Positions 17,749 to 28,649 of a stretch of DNA of 64,000 nucleotides are shown here, in pieces. The stretch spans positions 662,001-726,000 of the forward strand of contig NZ_CP125098.1 in assembly GCF_030020805.1 (NCBI RefSeq), read 5' to 3'. Position numbers and translations under genes: made by a program. The notes beneath the pieces are model-generated. The model had not been told where the DNA came from. It was given only the letters and a program-made list of their open reading frames with translations, and ran no database searches. The number at the start of each line of letters is the position of its first letter. Position 1 is the stretch's first letter. The DNA is from Paenibacillus sp. RC67. GTDB taxonomy: Bacteria; Bacillota; Bacilli; Paenibacillales; NBRC-103111.

Positions 17749-18134
17749 ATGTGTTTCTAAGCTTTGTTTATAGAGTCTTTTTAATAAGGCCGTACTTTTT
17801 GAATTAGAAGGAGTTGGCCTCAATTAAAACATTAGTACGCAAAACTAAAATGGATTCTCGAATGGTTTAAATCTTATAGGCTGATGGAGGGGGACATTAA
17901 TAGGAGATGAGTAGACATAAATGTAACGCACCCCGCAAAATAGTGCGTCCGTTACCCAAATGCGATCACGGCCTAGGCCTCGTCTTGGCTGAAGGATCAA
18001 CGTTCTATACAGGCCCACAATAGATTCTCTTAATTTAGAATGCTCAATTCTTTGAAGGCAAACAATAGAGTTAAGAGTTGGTAAGCCAAGCTTCGTAGCA
18101 GCTAGCTGAAAGAAAAAGAGAAGGAGCAGACACA
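17749..18134. other. Intergenic stretch without convincing gene
   Basis: Minus-strand frames of 62 and 96 codons exist but lack good ribosome sites and protein-like composition. No tRNA or att-like repeat was seen. Confidence 0.5.
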
Positions 18135-18168
18135 TAAAAAAAGACCCGATACCGAAGTACCGAGTCTT
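18135..18168 (-). terminator. Terminator of the SLH protein gene
   Basis: On the minus strand AAGACTCGGTAC pairs with GTATCGGGTCTT around a TTCG loop, followed by TTTTTTATG. It lies 13 bases after the stop codon at 18181. Confidence 0.9.
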
Positions 18169-18180
18169 CTTTTATAGATA

Positions 18181-19854
18181 TTAGTTAATGAAGTTCGCAA
18201 CGCTCAAGAAACGTTTCAGCATAGTAGCCGATTGTGCACGAGTAGCTTGGCTTGCGGAACCGATAGTATCATCAGTCATACCGTTGATCAAACCAGCATT
18301 GATCGCAGCAGCGATTTCTTTTTGAGCCCATACGATTTTGTTGGAATCTTTAAATTTGCTCAGTACGGATTGTGGATCCGAAACATTTGTAGAGATGTTA
18401 GCATAGTTCATTGCACGGATAACCATAGCTGCCAACTCTTCACGAGTGATTTGAGCATCAGGACGGAAAGTTTTATCTTCGTAGCCGTCGATGATACCAG
18501 CTTTAGCAGCTGTAGCTACAGTGCTTGCATACCAAGCATCGGATTTCACGTCTGTAAAGTTGCTAGTTGCTGTTGCGGAAGACAATCCCAAAGAACGAAC
18601 TACCAATGCTGCAAATTCTGCACGAGTGATGTTACGGTCTGGTTGGAATGTTGTGTCAGTTGCACCATCAACAACCAATTTGTTAGCAAGAAGCTCTACA
18701 TCAGCTTTGGACCAGTGGGAAGCCACATCAGTGAAGCTTTTGTTGGATTCAACCACAGTGTAGATGCTGCTGCCGTTACGTTTCAACGTAGCTGTCGTTT
18801 TACCATCTTCAGTTGCAAATGTAGAAGGAACGAAGCTCAGTTTTTTCGTAGTTTCGTTGTATACAACACCAGTTACTTTTTTGGAGTCAACAGATTTGGA
18901 AACATTGATGGAACGAGATACATAGGTTTTACCGAAGTCAACCGCTGCAGTCTTGCTACCGTTATCCACTGCTACCACGTTAAAGTCTACAGCGTCAGCA
19001 ATTTGAGTACTACCTACTGCTGTTGCAGCAGCTTTTACAGCTTCTGCAGTTGCGCCAGTTACTTTTGCGATAGATACTTTAATTTTCATATCTTTTACTT
19101 CAACGCCAAGCGTTTTAGCAAGATCGTCCAACTTAAGTACGGAAAGAGGAAGAGTCAATGTACCATTGCTGTTAACCAATACGATTTTCTTGCCAGCTTT
19201 TACTGCATCAACCAAAGCGGAAGCAGGAAGAAGGGCAAGGTCACCGGAAAGGTTTAAAGTAACAGTATCGTTGTTAGCCAGAGCGTTAGTCAGTGTGCCA
19301 GCATCAACGGAACCATCGCTGCTTACGGAGATAGTGTTACCGGTGCTAATAATACCACCGCCGCCACCGCCGCCACCAGGTCTGCTACCGCCACCTGTGC
19401 TAGTGTTACTTACTGTAGAGTAAACGGAATCACCTACGGAAACAACACCTTGCTTATAAACTGTAGTGTTTACAGTCAATGATGTATATCCGTAAATAGT
19501 TTGAGTTGGAATATTGTAATACCAACCTTTTCCATTTTCATAAACGTTATTATAAACGGCTTTAGTAGTAGTCAGAAACTTTCCATCAGGGCTATAAACG
19601 TTTACGTAAACGGCGTTACCTACACTGTCATCAGCATAAACGTCGGAATAGACGCTACCTGTTACAGAGCCATTTTTATAAGTCAAACCTGAAAATCCAG
19701 TGGCAGCGAATGCCAACACAGGAACCATCATTGCGATAACAAGCATTAAAGATAGTAGTGCAGAAGTTTTCTTAACAAAAGTACGATTTAACACTAGGTT
19801 TCTCCTCCTATTTCTTTCTCTGTGTAATCCATTTTGAAGATTATTATTCGCCAT
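18181..19854 (-). CDS. SLH-domain surface protein (S-layer or S-layer-associated)
   Basis: 557 residues from the ATG at 19854, which has AAAGGAGGTG at proper distance; an ATG at 19863 is too close to it. A long basic N-region (R-E-R-N-R-R-R) precedes the signal helix, with cleavage after A-F-A-A. The mature N-terminus is a Tyr/Val/Thr-rich beta domain (about 53-150), followed by a Ser/Thr plus poly-Gly linker near 160-170. Residues 175-375 form a second domain. Three SLH domains fill the C-terminus (from about 375), with F-T-D-V starts and F-x-P-D-x-x-I-T-R-E/A-E motifs; the third is less typical. SLH domains bind pyruvylated wall polymer. The gene borders the glycan locus, so this protein is a candidate acceptor of the glycan (inference). 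Composition is closer to core genes than to its AT-rich neighbours. Confidence 0.88.
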   Translation of the reverse strand: MANNNLQNGLHRERNRRRNLVLNRTFVKKTSALLSLMLVIAMMVPVLAFAATGFSGLTYKNGSVTGSVYSDVYADDSVGNAVYVNVYSPDGKFLTTTKAVYNNVYENGKGWYYNIPTQTIYGYTSLTVNTTVYKQGVVSVGDSVYSTVSNTSTGGGSRPGGGGGGGGIISTGNTISVSSDGSVDAGTLTNALANNDTVTLNLSGDLALLPASALVDAVKAGKKIVLVNSNGTLTLPLSVLKLDDLAKTLGVEVKDMKIKVSIAKVTGATAEAVKAAATAVGSTQIADAVDFNVVAVDNGSKTAAVDFGKTYVSRSINVSKSVDSKKVTGVVYNETTKKLSFVPSTFATEDGKTTATLKRNGSSIYTVVESNKSFTDVASHWSKADVELLANKLVVDGATDTTFQPDRNITRAEFAALVVRSLGLSSATATSNFTDVKSDAWYASTVATAAKAGIIDGYEDKTFRPDAQITREELAAMVIRAMNYANISTNVSDPQSVLSKFKDSNKIVWAQKEIAAAINAGLINGMTDDTIGSASQATRAQSATMLKRFLSVANFIN

Positions 19855-19926
19855 TATCGTCATTCACCTCCTTTCTTGACGTGAGTCATATAACAAGGCT
19901 AGGCCTATGTTAAGTAATTCTAAAGA

Positions 19927-19955
19927 AACATAAAACTCATTCTAACATCTCTCAA
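19927..19955 (-). promoter_or_regulatory. Possible promoter of the SLH protein gene
   Basis: TTGAGA (19955-19950) and TATGTT (19932-19927) on the minus strand are 17 bases apart. It leaves a leader of about 70 bases before the start codon. Confidence 0.4.
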
Positions 19956-20007
19956 CTAAAATTGGTAGCATTTTGCTTACGAAAAACAGTTCCCAAATAA
20001 TAGAACG

Positions 20008-22467
20008 TTATTTAACGGAAAAAGTTGCGTTTACCAGCTTGTTAATTTCATCCTTTTCTTTTGGATCTTTGGAAATTAGCTTATCGTACAAGGCTTGGTC
20101 ATTCTTATTTTGTTTTTGAAGGGAGGCTAAATACCATCTGGCCATCTCTACATTCATCTGATCATTGAATTGATCGCTGAGTTGGAATTTCAAGAAAGAC
20201 TCTGCAGATGCATATTTACCATGCATAAAATCAATCTGTCCTAAGGTAAAGGCCATATTTTTCGTTAAACCAAAAGCGCGGCCTTGAAGCTGTTCTTTAG
20301 GCAGGGATTCCAGTTCCTTGGATTTTTCCAGAACTGTACTGTAAACCGTAGTGGCTTGATTCCAATATTGCTCTGCCAACGCGTTGTTTTTGGCCGATTG
20401 AGCTCTTGTCCCTAAATCATAATTCATCAATATGCTTTTTTCATAAAGCGTAATGTCCCAAGGGAAGTTGTTGATTTCATTATTCACGAGCTCAAGAGCT
20501 TTAGGAAGCTGATCTTTAATGGCTAGAGTGTAAACTTCTTTGTCGATTAATGGTCTATTGTGCGGTTCATTTACTCTGGTCTTTTGTATCAAATCAACAG
20601 CTTGATTGAAGAAATTTTCATCTTTTGTTTGACTATAGGCTTGAAGCAAGATGTCAATTTTATATGATGCATAATCAGGATGGTTAGGGTGTTGATTTAA
20701 TGCATTGTTTAAAGGCGTGAATATTTCGTTAATGCTTTTGTTAGACTGAGCTAACGATAAAGCTGCTTGGAAATTACTATTAGCACTTAACATCCTTGTT
20801 GAACTGAAGAACATAACAATGGATAAGATGACAAGTATTGAAGGATATATCCATTTGTACTTATTGATCTTTTGCCACTTTTCAGATAATGAGGGATGCT
20901 CTGGACTCGAAATCATTCCACCAAGGGAAAGAAATAGAAGTGCCCCCAAATATACATAGCTCAGGTCAAAGTCGATCATGCTATGAACAATTAACGAAAT
21001 TGTGACAATAAAGAAAACATGGCGGTTCGAGCTTTCTTGTGAACCTGCATATTCTTTAATACTTTGTCGAATGAATAGATAGAAAACAGAGAAAAGGAAA
21101 GCAAGGAGCACCAGAATACCGACTACTCCTGTCTCGACTAAGTATTGTATGAAGAAATTATGAGCTTGTCTACTTACATAAGGATTGTTTTGATACTTCT
21201 CGTATAGAGCAGCCCATGCTCCCCCACCCCCGCCAAATACAGGATAATCTTCAATCAATTTAACAGAGTCTTTATAAAAAGTTCCTCTTTCAAGAACGCT
21301 GTGCTGATCAAAATTAATGGTTTCAATGCGATGCTTGATATAATCAGGGAACAAATTAATAGCTCCTGTATTGCCAAACACTACGAATATGCCTAAAGAA
21401 CCTATGATCAATGCCGCTGCAGGTAATATGATATTAGCGAACCGAATTTTAACTCGAGCATTAAAAAATCCCTCTACTTTAGGATAGACGAAATGTTGAA
21501 GTAGCCAGGAAATTAATGCGCACCCAACAGAGGATCCAATCAATAGCCACAATCCACTTGCCGCCGTTGAAAGATCTTGGTGTAAGTGGAATTGTTCACC
21601 TACAAGAGTAATTTTGTTCAAAATAACAAGTGAAATCACTGCGGATATACCCAGATGGATAAAAATAAAGATTTGCTTCGTAATTTTCAAAAACGGTAAA
21701 ATTAATAGCAACACGATCGGTAGTATGACCAGACCGCCCCTGGATAATGTAAGCAGCATAGATAGAATCATAGGAACAAGCATAAAAGCATGAAGTGCAA
21801 TGGAAATTGGCTTACGGTTTGAAACTATTAGGTATGCACCTGCTAGAAGTAAGGCGATTAAAAGCGCCGCGTAGGAGTTCGCATACTGAAATGTAGAAGT
21901 AAGACGTAGTTGATTGCTAGCCATCATGACAGCATCTTTGTATTCCATGTCAGGCAGATCTACGAACCACTTAACGAGCTTTGCAGCGAATTCCTTGTAT
22001 CCAAGCCAATTAATCATACCGAACCATACGATTACATATCCAGATAACATAATGCAGTATGTTAAGATACGATTACCGAGTGAACTTCTGCATAAATAAA
22101 AACCGAGAACAAAAAATACGGCATAAAGCATCTCAATATATACCATATTGGTGGCATAGTAGTGGGATGCTTCATTTATTTTGGCTAGTAAAAAAGTAAT
22201 AGGGAGTAACCAAACTAAAATACTAAGAATATCGCTATGGTTCTTAAATTTCCAATTGTAAAATAAAAACAGCGAAGCAATAAACATGATTATAAAGACC
22301 CAAACAAAGGAACTGTAAAGAGGTCTCTCAAAATCATACGTATTGCCGTTAAATAGTCCCTTTTGAAATGGTGCCCAGAACATAAAAAGGACTACAAAAA
22401 TGGTGAGAAACCAAAATAATATAGATGTGTTCCCTTCACGTTCAATCTGTTTGTTTTTCTTATACAT
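20008..22467 (-). CDS. O-antigen ligase/polymerase family protein with TPR-like tail (WsfB-like)
   Basis: 819 residues: about twelve membrane helices in the first 560, then a soluble helical tail of about 250 residues with TPR-like packing. The large outer loop, with G-G-G-G-G-A-W and R-Q-A-H-N-F-F-I-Q-Y-L-V-E-T-G, is the Wzy_C/WaaL signature; the Arg-x-x-H segment is thought to act in transfer from undecaprenyl diphosphate. Such proteins polymerise O-antigen or hand a finished glycan to an acceptor. In S-layer glycosylation clusters a protein of this type is the proposed glycan:protein transferase. Export here is by an ABC transporter, so a ligase role fits better than a polymerase role. It overlaps the next upstream gene by eight bases. 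Confidence 0.85.
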   Translation of the reverse strand: MYKKNKQIEREGNTSILFWFLTIFVVLFMFWAPFQKGLFNGNTYDFERPLYSSFVWVFIIMFIASLFLFYNWKFKNHSDILSILVWLLPITFLLAKINEASHYYATNMVYIEMLYAVFFVLGFYLCRSSLGNRILTYCIMLSGYVIVWFGMINWLGYKEFAAKLVKWFVDLPDMEYKDAVMMASNQLRLTSTFQYANSYAALLIALLLAGAYLIVSNRKPISIALHAFMLVPMILSMLLTLSRGGLVILPIVLLLILPFLKITKQIFIFIHLGISAVISLVILNKITLVGEQFHLHQDLSTAASGLWLLIGSSVGCALISWLLQHFVYPKVEGFFNARVKIRFANIILPAAALIIGSLGIFVVFGNTGAINLFPDYIKHRIETINFDQHSVLERGTFYKDSVKLIEDYPVFGGGGGAWAALYEKYQNNPYVSRQAHNFFIQYLVETGVVGILVLLAFLFSVFYLFIRQSIKEYAGSQESSNRHVFFIVTISLIVHSMIDFDLSYVYLGALLFLSLGGMISSPEHPSLSEKWQKINKYKWIYPSILVILSIVMFFSSTRMLSANSNFQAALSLAQSNKSINEIFTPLNNALNQHPNHPDYASYKIDILLQAYSQTKDENFFNQAVDLIQKTRVNEPHNRPLIDKEVYTLAIKDQLPKALELVNNEINNFPWDITLYEKSILMNYDLGTRAQSAKNNALAEQYWNQATTVYSTVLEKSKELESLPKEQLQGRAFGLTKNMAFTLGQIDFMHGKYASAESFLKFQLSDQFNDQMNVEMARWYLASLQKQNKNDQALYDKLISKDPKEKDEINKLVNATFSVK

Positions 22468-23563
22468 GAGAATACTCCTTTATCTCTATGGTGCTGTTAA
22501 TAAAGCTCCTTATTTCTTCCTTGAAGCGTAGCTCATTAAACTGATTTGCATGATTGCGAATCAAATGCGGGTTGAATGAAATAGAGTTAAATCGATTCAT
22601 AGCTTGAATCAAACTATCGGCAGTAGGTTCAGGAAAGAAAATGCCGGTTTTACCATCAACTACGGTCTCAAGAGCACCACCTTTTCCAAAAGCGATAACG
22701 GGTTTACCATTTGCTTGGGCTTCCAGAGGGGTTATCCCAAAGTCCTCTTCGCCTGCTAAGATAAAAGCTTTACAATTGGAATAATACTTTGAAATGACTT
22801 CGTCCGACTGATATCCCATTAGTTGTACAGTTGGGCCAGCTAGCTTTTGCAGTCTGCTGCGGTCATAGCCATCCCCAATGATTACCAAGGGTAATTTTAG
22901 CAGGTTGAAAGCTTCTATTACAAGATCAATTCGTTTATAGGGAATGAGTCTTGATACGATTAAAAAATAATCCCCACTGTCTCCCGCGTAATCAAAGCGC
23001 TCAAAAGAGACGGGGGGGTGTATGACATGGCTTTCGCGATTGTAATATTTTTTTATTCGTTTGGAAACATTGATTGAATTAGCAATATAATGATCTACTC
23101 TTTGAGAATTGATAGCATCCCAGTTGCGTAAATTGTGCAGAACAAATGGCAATACCTTTTTGTATATGGGATTATTGATTTCTGCCAAGTATTGATGATA
23201 CAAATCCCAAACATATCTCATAGGCGTATGACAGTAGCATATATGCAATTGCGAAGGATTCGTAATGATTCCTTTGGCGAACGCACTGGAAGAGCTCAGG
23301 ATCACATCGTACTCACGTAAATCGAAGCTTTCAACTGCATGCGGTAAGAGGCTGATCATTTTTTTGTAATGCTTTCTGGAGAAAGGAACATTCTGTATAA
23401 AAGAATTTGTGATGTTTGCTTCTGAGAAACGGTCAGGCAATTTAGAAAGATCGGATAATATCGTATAAACTGGAGCTTCGGGAAACATATCCATAAAGCA
23501 TTCTAGGACCCGTTCTGCGCCGCCGTATTGGTTGAGATAATCATGGACTAGTGCGATTTTCAC
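22460..23563 (-). CDS. Glycosyltransferase, GT4 family
   Basis: The GTG at 23563 has GGGAGG seven bases upstream, giving 367 residues; an ATG at 23581 would include the ribosome site. GT-B fold: the N-terminal part starts V-K-I-A-L-V-H-D-Y-L-N-Q-Y-G-G-A-E-R-V, the C-terminal nucleotide-sugar part has V-S-R-L-I-P-Y-K-R-I-D and E-E-D-F-G-I-T-P-L-E-A-Q-A-N-G-K-P-V-I (E-x7-E motif). The opening resembles mannosyltransferases of the WbaZ/MtfB type, which use GDP-sugars; that matches the GDP-mannose/GDP-rhamnose genes nearby, but the donor is inferred. Confidence 0.9.
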   Translation of the reverse strand: MKIALVHDYLNQYGGAERVLECFMDMFPEAPVYTILSDLSKLPDRFSEANITNSFIQNVPFSRKHYKKMISLLPHAVESFDLREYDVILSSSSAFAKGIITNPSQLHICYCHTPMRYVWDLYHQYLAEINNPIYKKVLPFVLHNLRNWDAINSQRVDHYIANSINVSKRIKKYYNRESHVIHPPVSFERFDYAGDSGDYFLIVSRLIPYKRIDLVIEAFNLLKLPLVIIGDGYDRSRLQKLAGPTVQLMGYQSDEVISKYYSNCKAFILAGEEDFGITPLEAQANGKPVIAFGKGGALETVVDGKTGIFFPEPTADSLIQAMNRFNSISFNPHLIRNHANQFNELRFKEEIRSFINSTIEIKEYSHV

Positions 23564-23591
23564 AATAAAGCCTCCCTTCATAAAAAAACAT

Positions 23592-24734
23592 TTATTTGCT
23601 CAGTACCTTATAATAAATGCTTCTTGTTTCTTCGGCAGTTTTTTCCCAAGTAAATCGAGAAGATTGGTCCAAGGCCAATCGAGAATAGTGTTTCCTCAAA
23701 CTTTCGTCAGTTATCATAGTATGCATTGCATCAGCCCATTCAGAGTGAGCATCTGGTGGGATTAACAAACCAGACTTTTCTACGATCTCAGGAATTGATG
23801 ATATATCTGAACCAATTACCGGAGTTCCGCACTGCATGGCCTCAAGCAAAGGTAGACCGAATCCTTCGTAAATAGACGGCATTACAAAAACTGTAGCAGC
23901 ACTATAGATAGCGGGAAGATCAGCATCATCAATGAATCCAGTAAATATGATATCTTCCTCCAAATTGTTCTGTTGTACCCAGTCGAAAATAGGGTTATAT
24001 TTCCACCCCTTTGCACCTACAATAACAAGCTTTTCGGAATAATTATAGTTTTGTTTTAAAATTAAATACGATTTTAATAAGCCTAGTAGGTTTTTTCTTG
24101 GTTCCAAAGTACCAACGAATAAAATGTATTTCTCAGGAAGGCTGTACTTTTTAATTACAGGATTTACATTAGAAATATAAGTAAAGTGTTCATCGGCAGC
24201 CAAATGAATAACATCAATTTTATCATCAGGCACATTTAACAAACTTATGATATCCTGCTTTGTTTGGAAAGAGTCTGCTATAATATGATCGCATTTTTTA
24301 ACACTGTATGGAACCCATTTGCTGTGATGTTTTAGTATGCGCTCGCTTGTTGATTCTGGATATTTCATGTAAGCAAGGTCATGAATGGTGATAATAGTTT
24401 TACCTTTCCAAATAGGAGTATAAGTGAAATTAGTTCCATGAAAAATGTCTGCTTTAGCTTTAGACGCTGTATCATACGGTAAACTATATAAAAGATTTGG
24501 TTTACAAAGTCTTCTAAGTACTTTATAAGGATACACATTGTTTATTAAATGAATATGAAAATCACGTTTTAGTGATAAAACGTGATTTTCACGAATAGCT
24601 TTTGCAATTCGGTTAAAAGCTAAAAACACTTCCAAATCTTCATTGTATGATAACTGCTTAGTCAGACATTCGACGTATCTTGCTATGCCAGATCGTGGCC
24701 CAAGCAGCGGCTGAGCATCTAAATAAACATTCAA
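23592..24734 (-). CDS. Glycosyltransferase, GT4 family
   Basis: 380 residues. The N-terminus (N-V-Y-L-D-A-Q-P-L and S-G-I-A-R-Y-V) and the middle T-I-H-D-L-A-Y mark the subgroup of retaining GT4 enzymes in O-antigen and exopolysaccharide clusters. The donor site reads F-V-G-T-L-E-P-R-K-N-L and P-S-I-Y-E-G-F-G-L-P-L-L-E-A-M-Q-C-G-T-P-V-I. It probably adds mannose or rhamnose to the lipid-linked chain on the cytoplasmic face. The start is three bases from the previous stop, in one operon with the sugar-phosphate transferase and the GT4 gene after it. Confidence 0.9.
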   Translation of the reverse strand: MNVYLDAQPLLGPRSGIARYVECLTKQLSYNEDLEVFLAFNRIAKAIRENHVLSLKRDFHIHLINNVYPYKVLRRLCKPNLLYSLPYDTASKAKADIFHGTNFTYTPIWKGKTIITIHDLAYMKYPESTSERILKHHSKWVPYSVKKCDHIIADSFQTKQDIISLLNVPDDKIDVIHLAADEHFTYISNVNPVIKKYSLPEKYILFVGTLEPRKNLLGLLKSYLILKQNYNYSEKLVIVGAKGWKYNPIFDWVQQNNLEEDIIFTGFIDDADLPAIYSAATVFVMPSIYEGFGLPLLEAMQCGTPVIGSDISSIPEIVEKSGLLIPPDAHSEWADAMHTMITDESLRKHYSRLALDQSSRFTWEKTAEETRSIYYKVLSK

Positions 24735-24736
24735 GA

Positions 24737-26236
24737 TTAATAAGCTCCTTCTCCCTTTAAAACGACAGGAATTGTTTTAAGTAAGATTTTAATATCAAAA
24801 GCAATACTCCAATTTTCGATGTAGTATACATCAAGATTCATCCATTGTTGGAAAGATAGATCACTTCGCCCGCTTACCTGCCATAAACCAGTTATACCAG
24901 GAAGAACTTCAAGTCTTCTCCACTCCCAGTCTCCATAGCGCTCTACCTCGTTTGGTAAAGGAGGCCTGGGTCCGACTAAGCTCATATCACCTTTAAGAAC
25001 ATTAAACAACTGCGGTAATTCGTCAATTGAATATTTTCTGATGAATCTCCCTATTTTTGTTATCCGAGGATCATCTTTCATTTTAAAGGCAATACCATCA
25101 ATTTCATTTTTATGTTGGAGCTTTTTTAACATGGCGTCAGCATCAGTAACCATGGATCGGAATTTTAACATGTGAAATTGTTTACCATTCTTTCCGATTC
25201 GCTGCTGCTTATAAATAATACTTCCTTTAGAATCGATCTTAATGGCAATTGATGTCATAATAAATATTGGAGATATGATAAAAATTAATAATGAAGACGC
25301 AATAATATCAATCAATCTTTTGGCTGCGAGACCAATCCCTCTCATGGGTGTTTTAACCAGAGTTACGACAGGTAGTGTGTTAATATTGCCGATTTGTACT
25401 GTACTCATAACAAGATTATATAAGTCAGGAATAATCTTAATCTGGATATCTAGCTTTCTTAAATCGGTTATGAGTTTATTCACAAGCTCTCTCTCAGAGG
25501 GGATAGTTACAATAAGTTCTTCTATCAGATTTTCTTTAAGAACTTCATTCAATTTAGAAATGGGACCTAAGTATTTATGAGTATCAATATCATCACATTC
25601 GTAATCATCCACAAAACCTACAATATCATAACCTAAATAACGATAATTCGATAAATCTTCCATAAGCAGTTTCCCAACTTTTCCAGCGCCAACAATTACC
25701 ACATTCTTACTAACTACACCTTGACGAGCTAATCGATTATATACAAGCCTTTTAATTACTCGAACGAAACAAGATGAAATAATAGCAAATAACCAATAAC
25801 TTACAATAACTAGCCTTGAAAAGTCCGTATACTTTAATATAAAACTTACACCTATAGTTATTAAAATTGAGAAGGAAAAAGCTTTAATTACTTTATAAAG
25901 CTCATCAGCAAGACCTGACCCGGATCTAAAACGAAATAATTGATATCGGTACATAAAAATGATATAAGCAGTCGAAGAGATTATAAAGAACACGACATAA
26001 TTAATAAATCGAGGGGAATCAACATTCCAAAATGTAAGATCTCTATCAAATTCTTGTGCGATACGATATTCATATAAGAAGAAAAATACAAGACTAATGA
26101 GAAAAACTTCAAACAAAACAAAAAATGAAGTGAGAAGACTGGAGTAATTTTTTTTTACTTCTAATTTTTTGTTTATCTCTATAGTTGGAATTAATTGCTC
26201 TTTATTTGTTTTTGATGTTGCATAAGAGTAATTCAA
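24737..26236 (-). CDS. Polyprenyl-phosphate sugar-1-phosphate transferase (WsfP/WbaP type, initiating enzyme)
   Basis: 499 residues from a TTG at 26236 with GGAGG nine bases upstream. Four to five membrane helices come first, then a Rossmann-like domain (V-I-V-G-A-G-K-V-G, about residues 185-300), a further helix, and the catalytic C-terminus. Signatures are K-R-L-I-D-I-I-A, the Y-K-Q-Q-R-I-G and L-K-F-R-S-M segments, and S-L-V-G-P-R-P followed by P-G-I-T-G-L-W-Q-V-S-G-R-S. It moves hexose-1-phosphate (Gal or Glc) from UDP-sugar to undecaprenyl phosphate and starts the repeat or adaptor. It is the first gene of the left minus-strand operon and divergent from manC. Confidence 0.93.
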   Translation of the reverse strand: MNYSYATSKTNKEQLIPTIEINKKLEVKKNYSSLLTSFFVLFEVFLISLVFFFLYEYRIAQEFDRDLTFWNVDSPRFINYVVFFIISSTAYIIFMYRYQLFRFRSGSGLADELYKVIKAFSFSILITIGVSFILKYTDFSRLVIVSYWLFAIISSCFVRVIKRLVYNRLARQGVVSKNVVIVGAGKVGKLLMEDLSNYRYLGYDIVGFVDDYECDDIDTHKYLGPISKLNEVLKENLIEELIVTIPSERELVNKLITDLRKLDIQIKIIPDLYNLVMSTVQIGNINTLPVVTLVKTPMRGIGLAAKRLIDIIASSLLIFIISPIFIMTSIAIKIDSKGSIIYKQQRIGKNGKQFHMLKFRSMVTDADAMLKKLQHKNEIDGIAFKMKDDPRITKIGRFIRKYSIDELPQLFNVLKGDMSLVGPRPPLPNEVERYGDWEWRRLEVLPGITGLWQVSGRSDLSFQQWMNLDVYYIENWSIAFDIKILLKTIPVVLKGEGAY

Positions 26237-26274
26237 GTTCTAAAACCTCCGATAATTCGACGTTATCTAATATA

Positions 26275-26304
26275 ATTCTATTCTGAAAAGGTTACTTAAT
26301 GCAA
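26275..26304 (-). promoter_or_regulatory. Candidate promoter of the left glycan operon
   Basis: Minus-strand TTGCAT (26304-26299) and TAGAAT (26280-26275) are 18 bases apart, upstream of the TTG start at 26236. Confidence 0.45.
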
Positions 26305-26454
26305 CTAAACATATTGGCAATTTAATGGTGTGGAAATTCATAGTGACCACTGATAACATAGATTATAATTATACTTGTTGTTTAATGAATGACATTTTCA
26401 CTGATCCTATTATACTAATGATTTGGGGCTGGAAACAAATAATTCCAGAAAAGA

Positions 26455-26484
26455 TTGCTTTGCAGTAAATTATTACGCTATAAT
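26455..26484 (+). promoter_or_regulatory. Candidate promoter of the right glycan operon (manC onward)
   Basis: TTGCTT (26455-26460) and TATAAT (26479-26484) are 18 bases apart, 47 bases before the manC start. The two candidate promoters are divergent in the 295-base gap, which holds no gene. Confidence 0.55.
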
Positions 26485-26531
26485 ATTGTGAGTTAATTTC
26501 TCGTTTTATGTCGATAACTGGAGGGGAAGAC

Positions 26532-27611
26532 ATGACCATTACCGCGGTGATTATGGCTGGCGGGAAAGGCGAACGATTCTGGCCCAAAAGCCGTACAAAT
26601 TTGCCAAAACAATTCCTGAATATATCCGGAAATAAATCCATGATTCAGCAGACTATATCTAGACTTGAAAAGTTAATAGATATCTCCCGCGTATTTATCG
26701 TAACTAATGAGCTTTATGCAGAATTGATACATGCTCAACTACCTAATCTTCCTTTAGAAAATATTATTATAGAGCCTATTGGAAGAAATACAGCTCCATG
26801 TGTGGGAATTGCTTCTCTTATTATTGAAGAAAAGTATCCTGATAGTACAATGGTAGTCCTGCCGTCTGATCATATTATTGAAAATGAAGAAGGATTTATT
26901 AAGATTCTTCAAACTGCAGTAGAAGTATCACAGGAGGGCAATAACCTTGTTACATTAGGAATTAAGCCGACCTATCCAGAAACAGGGTATGGTTATATTG
27001 AAAGTACAAAACAAGTAAGTAAAGTTAATGAACTAGAAGTACACAAAGTGAGTAAGTTTGTTGAAAAGCCAGATTCAGAAACGGCACAAACATACTTGGA
27101 TTCAGGTAACTTCTTTTGGAATAGTGGTATTTTTATTTGGAAAACTGCTGTTATAAGACAATATATTAAAGAACTTATGCCTGATATGCATGATGTCTTA
27201 GAGACATTAAAGTCTGCTTTTGAAACGAATTTGGATCGAAATGAATTGATTCATAAAGAATTTTATAAAATGCCAGATCAATCTATCGACTATGGCATCA
27301 TGGAAAAGGTCAGTAATATTTATGTTATACCATGTGTGTTCGGTTGGGATGATGTAGGGAGCTGGACTGCTCTTGATCGAATCAATGATCGTGATGAAAA
27401 TGGCAACGTAATTAAAGGGAATATCTTAAATTTAGATACTAAGAGATGTATCATTGAAAGTAATGGTAAGCTTATTGCTACTCTTGGAATTGAAGATCTT
27501 ATTGTTGTTGACACTGAAGATGTAACGTTAATTTGTACAAAAGAAAAAGCACAAGAAGTGAAACTGCTATTAAAAGAATTGAGAACTCAGAAGCTTGAAC
27601 AATATTTATAA
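26532..27611 (+). CDS. manC: Mannose-1-phosphate guanylyltransferase
   Basis: The ATG at 26532 follows CTGGAGGGG, giving 359 residues; the frame extends to 26508 but that start precedes the ribosome site. It makes GDP-mannose from Man-1-P and GTP. The nucleotidyltransferase motif is M-A-G-G-K-G-E-R-F-W-P-K-S-R near the N-terminus, with V-L-P-S-D-H, V-E-K-P and N-S-G-I-F-I-W. It lacks the phosphomannose isomerase domain of bifunctional ManC proteins, so Man-6-P and Man-1-P must come from genes elsewhere. First gene of the plus-strand block, feeding gmd and rmd. Confidence 0.93.
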   Translation: MTITAVIMAGGKGERFWPKSRTNLPKQFLNISGNKSMIQQTISRLEKLIDISRVFIVTNELYAELIHAQLPNLPLENIIIEPIGRNTAPCVGIASLIIEEKYPDSTMVVLPSDHIIENEEGFIKILQTAVEVSQEGNNLVTLGIKPTYPETGYGYIESTKQVSKVNELEVHKVSKFVEKPDSETAQTYLDSGNFFWNSGIFIWKTAVIRQYIKELMPDMHDVLETLKSAFETNLDRNELIHKEFYKMPDQSIDYGIMEKVSNIYVIPCVFGWDDVGSWTALDRINDRDENGNVIKGNILNLDTKRCIIESNGKLIATLGIEDLIVVDTEDVTLICTKEKAQEVKLLLKELRTQKLEQYL

Positions 27612-27660
27612 ACATAACTCATATGTAATTCTTATTTTATACAAAGGAGAAATTATTTAA

Positions 27661-28635
<975 letters not shown>

Positions 28636-28649
28636 AGGCGGTTGGTTTC

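Noticed and set aside
17635..17823. 62-codon minus-strand frame
   Set aside because: It crosses the groEL-end-like 19-mer and the strong plus-strand terminator, and has no good ribosome site.
17845..18135. 96-codon minus-strand frame
   Set aside because: No ribosome site, no protein family; the first codons are low-complexity hydrophobic.
18232..19257. 341-codon plus-strand frame opposite the SLH protein gene
   Set aside because: Cys/Phe/Ser-rich antisense product without start signals; the minus strand carries clear SLH domains.
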